From NCBI GenBank assembly GCA_002375765.1, contig DFMV01000083.1:26896-46692 (forward strand): a stretch of 19,797 nt of DNA, in the 5' to 3' direction. Source of the stretch: Rhizobiales bacterium UBA3584. Its GTDB lineage: Bacteria; Pseudomonadota; Alphaproteobacteria; Rhizobiales; Devosiaceae. The translations under genes and the position numbers were made by a program. The notes below the pieces were generated by a model, which was not told the origin of the DNA, searched no databases, and saw nothing but the letters and a program-made list of their open reading frames with translations. Shown piece by piece: positions 15,944 through 19,797 of this stretch (position 1 is its first letter; every line of letters starts with the position of its first letter).

Positions 15944-16174
15944 GTCATCCCCAACCTGATCCGGACCCACTACGCGGCAGCCCAGATGGTTCTGGCAAAG
16001 GTCTTTCCTCTCCCTCGCTGCTCCGGCGAAAGCCGGAGCCCATGTGCGCCGCCACACTCTGTGATGGCTCGGCAAGGCTGCTGGGTCCCGGATCGAGTCC
16101 GGGACAGCGACGTGGGCAATGCCACAGCCTTCCCCATGCCCACAACCGTCATCCCGAACTTGATCCGGAATCCA
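15944..16174. repeat. Cluster of REP-like palindromic repeats
   Basis: Three related units with GATCCGGA/GATCGAGTCCGG cores: GTCATCCCCAACCTGATCCG at 15944, its inverted relative TGGGTCCCGGATCGAGTCCG at 16083, and GTCATCCCGAACTTGATCCG at 16148. Between them is a hairpin CTCCGGC-GAAA-GCCGGAG (16021-16038). Such 'cgtcatcccggacttgatccggga'-type repeats are common intergenic elements in alphaproteobacteria. They fill the whole gap between the P450 gene and nnr, where no gene is supported; open frames across them are shadows of nnr. Confidence 0.8.
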
Positions 16175-16225
16175 GTACACTCAGCGTCCAAAACAGAGCC
16201 CCTGACAGCGGCGCCCGGTTTCAGC

Positions 16226-17704
16226 CTAAAGCCGCGCCGCCGAAAGATCGGCCAGAACCTCGGGAATCAAGCCCGGCAGATCGTCCGCCACCATCCCCGG
16301 CTTGCCAAAGCGCCGCGCCGCCCGACCGTGAACATAAGCGCCGGCGCATGCAGCCTCAAAGCTGTCCATGCCCTGCGCCAGAAACCCGCCGATCAGGCCC
16401 GCAAGCACATCGCCAGTACCGGCAGTGGCCAGGATCGGCGTTCCGGTTGTATTGATCACGGCCCGCCCCTGCGGATGCGCAATCACAGTGTCGGAGCCCT
16501 TGAGCAGCACGATAGCGCCCGACCGTTGGGCTGCGGCGATCGCCATATCGGTCTTTGCCCCCCCGATCTCACCGAACAGCCGCTTGAACTCCCCAGCATG
16601 CGGCGTCAGAACCACGCTTTCCGGCGCACGTTTGCCAATCGCCGAAAACAGCACATCCGGCTGGTCGGCAAAACTCGTCAGCGCGTCGGCATCGAGCACC
16701 AGCCGCGCATCACTCTCGAGCGCCGCCAAGACCATTTGCCGTGTCGCCTCCCCGATACCGGCACCCGGCCCGATCACCAGCGCATTCTTGCGTGTATCGT
16801 CCAGCATTGCGCTCAGTGCCTCGGCATTGCCAATTTCGGCAAGCATGATCGCTGTGACGTGAGCGGCATGCACCAGCAGCGCTTCGCGTTCACCGGCAAT
16901 CGTCACAAGCCCGGCCCCGCTGCGCGCCGCACCGAGCGCCGAAAGCCGGGCCGCCCCGGTGTGCAGGGCGTCGCCCGATACCACGACGCAATGGCCGGCA
17001 TCATATTTGTGCCCATCCGCCCTGCGGGCAGGCAGGCTCCAGAGCCGTGGATCGTTCTCGTAAAGGTTTATGTCGATCTCCGAGAGCACTGCGTCGGGAA
17101 TGCCGATATCGGCCAGCAGCACCTCACCGCACAATCCGCCGCCGGGCAACAGCAAATGACCCGGCTTGTGGCGGAAAAACGTCACCGTCAGGTCCGCCTT
17201 GACCGCCGCGCCACGCACAGCCGCCGTCGCGCCATCAACGCCGCTCGGGATGTCGACGGCCACCACCTGCGCTCCGCTCTCGTTGATCGCGGCGACAAGG
17301 TCGGCCATCTCGCCCTCGATATCCCGCGAAAGCCCCGCGCCGAGAAGGGCATCGACGATAATCCCGAAATCATGGCACATTCCGGGCGCCGCCGTTTCGA
17401 TCGCCCCGCCCCACATGCGCGCCATCATCGCCGCGTCGCCGTCGAGATCGCTCTTGGCACAGGTGAGCCCCACCCGCACCGGCCATCCGCGTTCGGAAAG
17501 CAGCCGCGCCACCACAAATCCGTCGCCGCCATTATTGCCCGGTCCGCACAGCACAAGCACCGGCTGCAGCAGAAACCGCTGGCTCACCTCATAGGCGACG
17601 GCCTGCCCTGCACTTTCCATCAGACTGAGCGAATTGACGCCGCTTTCGATTGCCAGCCGGTCGGCCATGGCCATCTGTTTTGGGGTTAGCAGTTCCTGCA
17701 CCAT
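16226..17704 (-). CDS. nnr: Bifunctional NAD(P)H-hydrate epimerase / ADP-dependent NAD(P)H-hydrate dehydratase
   Basis: A 492-residue fusion that repairs damaged hydrated NADH and NADPH. The N-terminal epimerase (YjeF_N, about 1-215) has [18 protein letters not shown] at 53-69 and [10 protein letters not shown] at 149-158, including the catalytic aspartate region. The C-terminal ribokinase-like dehydratase (about 225-485) has IGPGAGIG (311-318), [21 protein letters not shown] (365-378) and the ATP/ADP-site motif [15 protein letters not shown] (426-440). Both catalytic halves look intact and the length matches E. coli Nnr (515). GGAG lies about 3 bases before the ATG. It follows the tig terminator by 57 bases, so it has its own promoter or depends on read-through. 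Confidence 0.97.
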   Translation of the reverse strand: MVQELLTPKQMAMADRLAIESGVNSLSLMESAGQAVAYEVSQRFLLQPVLVLCGPGNNGGDGFVVARLLSERGWPVRVGLTCAKSDLDGDAAMMARMWGGAIETAAPGMCHDFGIIVDALLGAGLSRDIEGEMADLVAAINESGAQVVAVDIPSGVDGATAAVRGAAVKADLTVTFFRHKPGHLLLPGGGLCGEVLLADIGIPDAVLSEIDINLYENDPRLWSLPARRADGHKYDAGHCVVVSGDALHTGAARLSALGAARSGAGLVTIAGEREALLVHAAHVTAIMLAEIGNAEALSAMLDDTRKNALVIGPGAGIGEATRQMVLAALESDARLVLDADALTSFADQPDVLFSAIGKRAPESVVLTPHAGEFKRLFGEIGGAKTDMAIAAAQRSGAIVLLKGSDTVIAHPQGRAVINTTGTPILATAGTGDVLAGLIGGFLAQGMDSFEAACAGAYVHGRAARRFGKPGMVADDLPGLIPEVLADLSAARL

Positions 17705-17760
17705 CGACTCCGGTCACGAGCGGCAGCGCCATTCCCCCGATACGGCCTGCACTCACAAAC

Positions 17761-17789
17761 AAAAAGGGCCCCGCAAATTTGCGGAGCCC
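17761..17789 (-). terminator. Terminator of tig
   Basis: On the minus strand GGGCTCCGCAAA / TTTGCGGGGCCC form a 12-bp stem with one G-T pair, followed by five T. It starts only 3 bases after a would-be stop codon at 17793-17795 that may have been the original end of tig. Confidence 0.92.
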
Positions 17790-17825
17790 CATTCAAATAG
17801 CCAGTTCTGTGTCGATAACGTGGCC

Positions 17826-17941
17826 GTGATCGTGATCGCTTTCGATCCGGAGCGCTGCCAGGAAAAGTGGCACCCACTTTCCGGTTCGGCAGCGCGGCCA
17901 CTAAAGAAGCGATAGCGTCAGTGATCGTGATCGCTGTCGAT
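17826..17941 (+). repeat. Direct repeat pair around copy D
   Basis: GTGATCGTGATCGCTTTCGA (17826) and GTGATCGTGATCGCTGTCGA (17921) agree at 20 of 21 positions. The right copy is tig coding sequence for its last residues (DSDHDH); the left copy lies beyond the hairpin element. Confidence 0.8.
17852..17895 (+). repeat. Dispersed hairpin repeat, copy D
   Basis: Outer arms GCGCTGCC / GGCAGCGC and inner arms GGAAAAGTGG / CCACTTTCC around loop CAC, with the same unpaired A and GGTTC as copies A and B. One outer pair is T-A in copy A and G-C here, a compensatory change. Hairpin 2 is absent. It is flanked by near-identical 21-bp repeats (17826-17846 and 17921-17941). Confidence 0.88.
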
Positions 17942-19306
17942 ATCGAACCCGTCTTCACCTTCACGGACCAGCTTGACCAGATCTTCGCGGCTGATCTTCT
18001 TTTCCTTGACGTCAGCCAGTTCCACGACGAAATCGACGACCTTGTTTTCAAAGATCGGCGCGCGCAGGCCGGCAAGAGCGTTGGGGTTCTTGCGGTAATA
18101 GTCGTAAACCTGCTGCTCCTGGCCGGGGAAGCGCCGCACTTCGGCGATCAGCGCCTGCTGGTGCTCTTCGTCCGACACGGTGATCTCGTTGACATTGCCG
18201 ATCTCGGCAACGACCAGCCCCAGCCGCACGCGGCGCTCGGCGATCTTCTTGTAGTCTTCCTGCGCCTTTTCCTCGGTCGTGCCTTCGGATTCGAAGGTCT
18301 TGCCGTGATGCTCGACCTCGTGCTTGACCCGGTTCCAGATCGCATCGAACTCGGATTCGACCAGCTTGGCCGGCACGTCGAACTTGTGGCCCTCGTCCAG
18401 CGCATCGAGAACGAGGCGCTTGAGCCGCTGCTGCGACAGGTTCTTGTTCTGGCTTTCGATCTGCCCGCGGATCGCCGTCTTCAGCGCCGCGAGATCTTCG
18501 AGGCCAAGTGTCTTGGCGAACTCATCATTGAGTTCCACATCGGCCTTGGGGCCATCGACATGGAGCACATTGACGTCGAACTCGGCCTTCTTGCCGGCCA
18601 GTTCCTCGTTCTGGTAATCCTTGGGGAACGTGACCTTGATGGTCTTGTTGCCGCCCTTCTTGACGCCGATCAGTCCTTCTTCGAAGCCCGGAATGAACTG
18701 GCCCGAACCGATGGTCAGATGGGTGTGATCGGCCGAACCGCCCTCGAAGGGCTCGCCGTCGATCTTGCCGACGAACGAAAGACCGACCCGGTCGCCATCT
18801 TCGACAACGGCATCGTCGCCCTTGTCCTCATAAGGACGGTTCTGCTTGAAGAATTTTTCGACTTCCTCGTCGACTTCCGCGTCGGTCACTTCAACAACCG
18901 GCTTTTCAAGCTTGATGGTCTTGAAGTCCATCAGCGAAACCGGGGGAAGCACTTCATAAGAGACTGAAAATGCGAGGTCGCCTTCACCGTCCAGCACGCG
19001 GTTGATGAGCGCCTGGTCTTCGCTGAGGTCGATTTCGGGCTGGGTCGCTGCCTTTTCCGAACGCTCTTCGAGCGTTTTGGAAACTGTCTCGTTGATCGAA
19101 TCCTGCAGCACTTCGCTCATCAGCGAGCGGCCATAGACCTTTTTCAGATGCGCGGTCGGCACCTTGCCGGGGCGGAAGCCCTTGATCTGCACCTTGCCCC
19201 GAACCTCGTCGAGCTTTTCGTCGAGTTTCGATGCGAGCGCCGTCGCCGGAATGGTCACATCGAGCTTGCGGCGCAGCCCTTCGTTCAGAGTTTCAGTTAC
19301 GTTCAT
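17918..19306 (-). CDS. tig: Trigger factor (ribosome-bound chaperone / prolyl isomerase)
   Basis: A 462-residue chaperone that meets nascent chains at the ribosome exit. I start it at the ATG at 19306 (MNVTETLNEGLRRKLDVTIP); the frame open to 19390 would run into tRNA-Leu. The ribosome-binding signature GFRPGKVP is at 43-50. The FKBP-type prolyl isomerase domain spans about 160-248 (DGDRVGLSFVGKIDGEPFEG, then IPGFEEGLIGVKKGGNKTI). The rest is the helical C-terminal cradle. The protein ends in EDGFDIDSDHDH, after which a repeat element and a second copy of the DHDH codons follow, suggesting a recently shortened tail. No good ribosome site is seen before the ATG. It lies 54 bases behind tRNA-Leu and may share its promoter. 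Confidence 0.98.
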   Translation of the reverse strand: MNVTETLNEGLRRKLDVTIPATALASKLDEKLDEVRGKVQIKGFRPGKVPTAHLKKVYGRSLMSEVLQDSINETVSKTLEERSEKAATQPEIDLSEDQALINRVLDGEGDLAFSVSYEVLPPVSLMDFKTIKLEKPVVEVTDAEVDEEVEKFFKQNRPYEDKGDDAVVEDGDRVGLSFVGKIDGEPFEGGSADHTHLTIGSGQFIPGFEEGLIGVKKGGNKTIKVTFPKDYQNEELAGKKAEFDVNVLHVDGPKADVELNDEFAKTLGLEDLAALKTAIRGQIESQNKNLSQQRLKRLVLDALDEGHKFDVPAKLVESEFDAIWNRVKHEVEHHGKTFESEGTTEEKAQEDYKKIAERRVRLGLVVAEIGNVNEITVSDEEHQQALIAEVRRFPGQEQQVYDYYRKNPNALAGLRAPIFENKVVDFVVELADVKEKKISREDLVKLVREGEDGFDIDSDHDH

Positions 19307-19360
19307 TTTGCGTATCGATCCCGTATTTTCGTAAATCGTGTTGGAAGCCGGCGCAGAATT

Positions 19361-19445
19361 TGGTGCGGGTGAGAGGAGTCGAACCTCCACGCCTTGCGGC
19401 GCTGGAACCTAAATCCAGTGCGTCTGCCAGTTCCGCCACACCCGC
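19361..19445 (-). tRNA. tRNA-Leu (TAG anticodon)
   Basis: 85 bases with encoded CCA. The acceptor GCGGGTG pairs with CACCCGC, the anticodon stem CTGGA / TCCAG frames loop TTTAGGT (anticodon TAG), a long variable arm (GCGCCGCAAGGCGT) marks a class-II tRNA, and the T-arm contains GGTTCGACTCC. The discriminator base is A, as for leucine. Confidence 0.97.
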
Positions 19446-19478
19446 GTACCTCGTACGCCCGGCGTCGAGTTGGCACGC

Positions 19479-19507
19479 GTCCTAGCCCAACTTCTCATTG
19501 CAGTCAA
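19479..19507 (-). promoter_or_regulatory. Promoter of tRNA-Leu (and possibly tig)
   Basis: Minus-strand -35 TTGACT (19502-19507), 17-base spacer, -10 TAGGAC (19479-19484), about 27 bases before the tRNA. No terminator separates the tRNA from tig, so a joint transcript is likely. Confidence 0.65.
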
Positions 19508-19787
19508 AGCCTCATTGATTTGGGGGCTGCCTTCCCCCGCGTTTGCGCCCGGCTTCATACTGTTCCATGATGCTCAACCGAGAACCGCTGAACCAACCGC
19601 CAAACGTGCTTATAAATTGGGCTTTTTGCCTATTTTTTAGCCACACATGCCGCCAAGGACATGAGAAAAAGGTTGTGCTCACGCCTGCAACCCGTTGTTT
19701 TATCAATGGCAATGCAACAAAAATCTCGACTGGCACACCCCATGCATTCTATGGGCCAACCGGTCCCGAACACTAGGAGACGTGGAC
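19508..19787. other. Intergenic stretch, AT-rich in its second half
   Basis: Only the upstream region of the gene starting at 19788 is evident here. There are T runs around 19620-19640 but no firm hairpin. Short frames on both strands lack ribosome sites or family resemblance. Confidence 0.5.
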
Positions 19788-19797
19788 ATGAAAAAGA
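19788..19797 (+). CDS. Start of an unidentified gene (10 bases only)
   Basis: ATG AAA AAG follows an AGGAGA ribosome site at the ideal distance (8 bases). The MKK start is typical of a signal peptide, but too little is in the window to name it. Confidence 0.6.

Noticed and set aside
15986..17689. 567-codon plus-strand open frame opposite nnr
   Set aside because: Shadow of nnr extended through the REP-like repeats.
17867..18967. 366-codon plus-strand open frame opposite tig
   Set aside because: Shadow of trigger factor, starting within repeat D.
19512..19736. 74-codon minus-strand frame right of tRNA-Leu
   Set aside because: No ribosome site or recognisable domain; it runs across the upstream region of the gene starting at 19788.

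Overview
The window looks like chromosomal DNA of an alphaproteobacterium of the order Hyphomicrobiales (Rhizobiales). A relative of Devosia or Pelagibacterium is my best guess, made from protein character, high GC with GC-rich third positions, and gene content; it is not proven. Most coding capacity is the protein-quality-control cluster. Read on the minus strand, the order is tRNA-Leu, tig (trigger factor), nnr (NAD(P)HX repair), then after an interruption clpP, clpX, lon, hupB and tRNA-Val. This is the classic tig-clpP-clpX-lon-hupB order, broken by extra genes.

Layout. 1-1948 (minus): start of a peptide-type ABC importer operon (substrate-binding protein, then a DppB-type permease cut by the window edge). 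2142-3439 (plus): three small genes, namely a 72-aa protein, an I78-type protease-inhibitor lipoprotein and a secreted protein. 3440-3864: tRNA-Asp on the minus strand, with a degenerate copy of its 3' half and a terminator downstream. 4122-5231 (plus): a small membrane protein, a YbjQ/UPF0145 protein and the ribosome-rescue hydrolase ArfB. 5282-7477: an accessory stretch with a membrane-anchored SNase-type nuclease, a doubtful ORF, a GFA-family zinc protein and an isolated GyrI-like ligand-binding protein. 7767-14408 (minus): tRNA-Val, hupB, lon, a small secreted acidic protein, clpX, clpP and a 75-aa protein. 14644-15897 (plus): a cytochrome P450, the only plus-strand gene in the right half apart from a gene start at the edge. 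16226-19445 (minus): nnr, tig and tRNA-Leu. 19788 (plus): the first codons of another gene.

Trigger factor, ClpXP and Lon cover folding and disposal of proteins. The lon upstream region carries an excellent match to the alphaproteobacterial RpoH (sigma-32) promoter, and clpP carries a good one, so both are probably heat-shock regulated. The three tRNA genes each have a TTGAC[T/G]-N17-TA.... housekeeping promoter.

The most interesting non-coding signal is a dispersed family of intergenic hairpins with an AAGTGG-N3-CCACTT core. Four copies lie in under 20 kb (2449, 8624, 14481, 17852), and their outer arms differ by compensatory changes on both sides. One copy sits at the 3' end of tig, flanked by near-identical 21-bp repeats of tig coding sequence, and seems to have shortened the protein. 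A second, unrelated cluster of REP-like palindromes fills the gap between the P450 gene and nnr.
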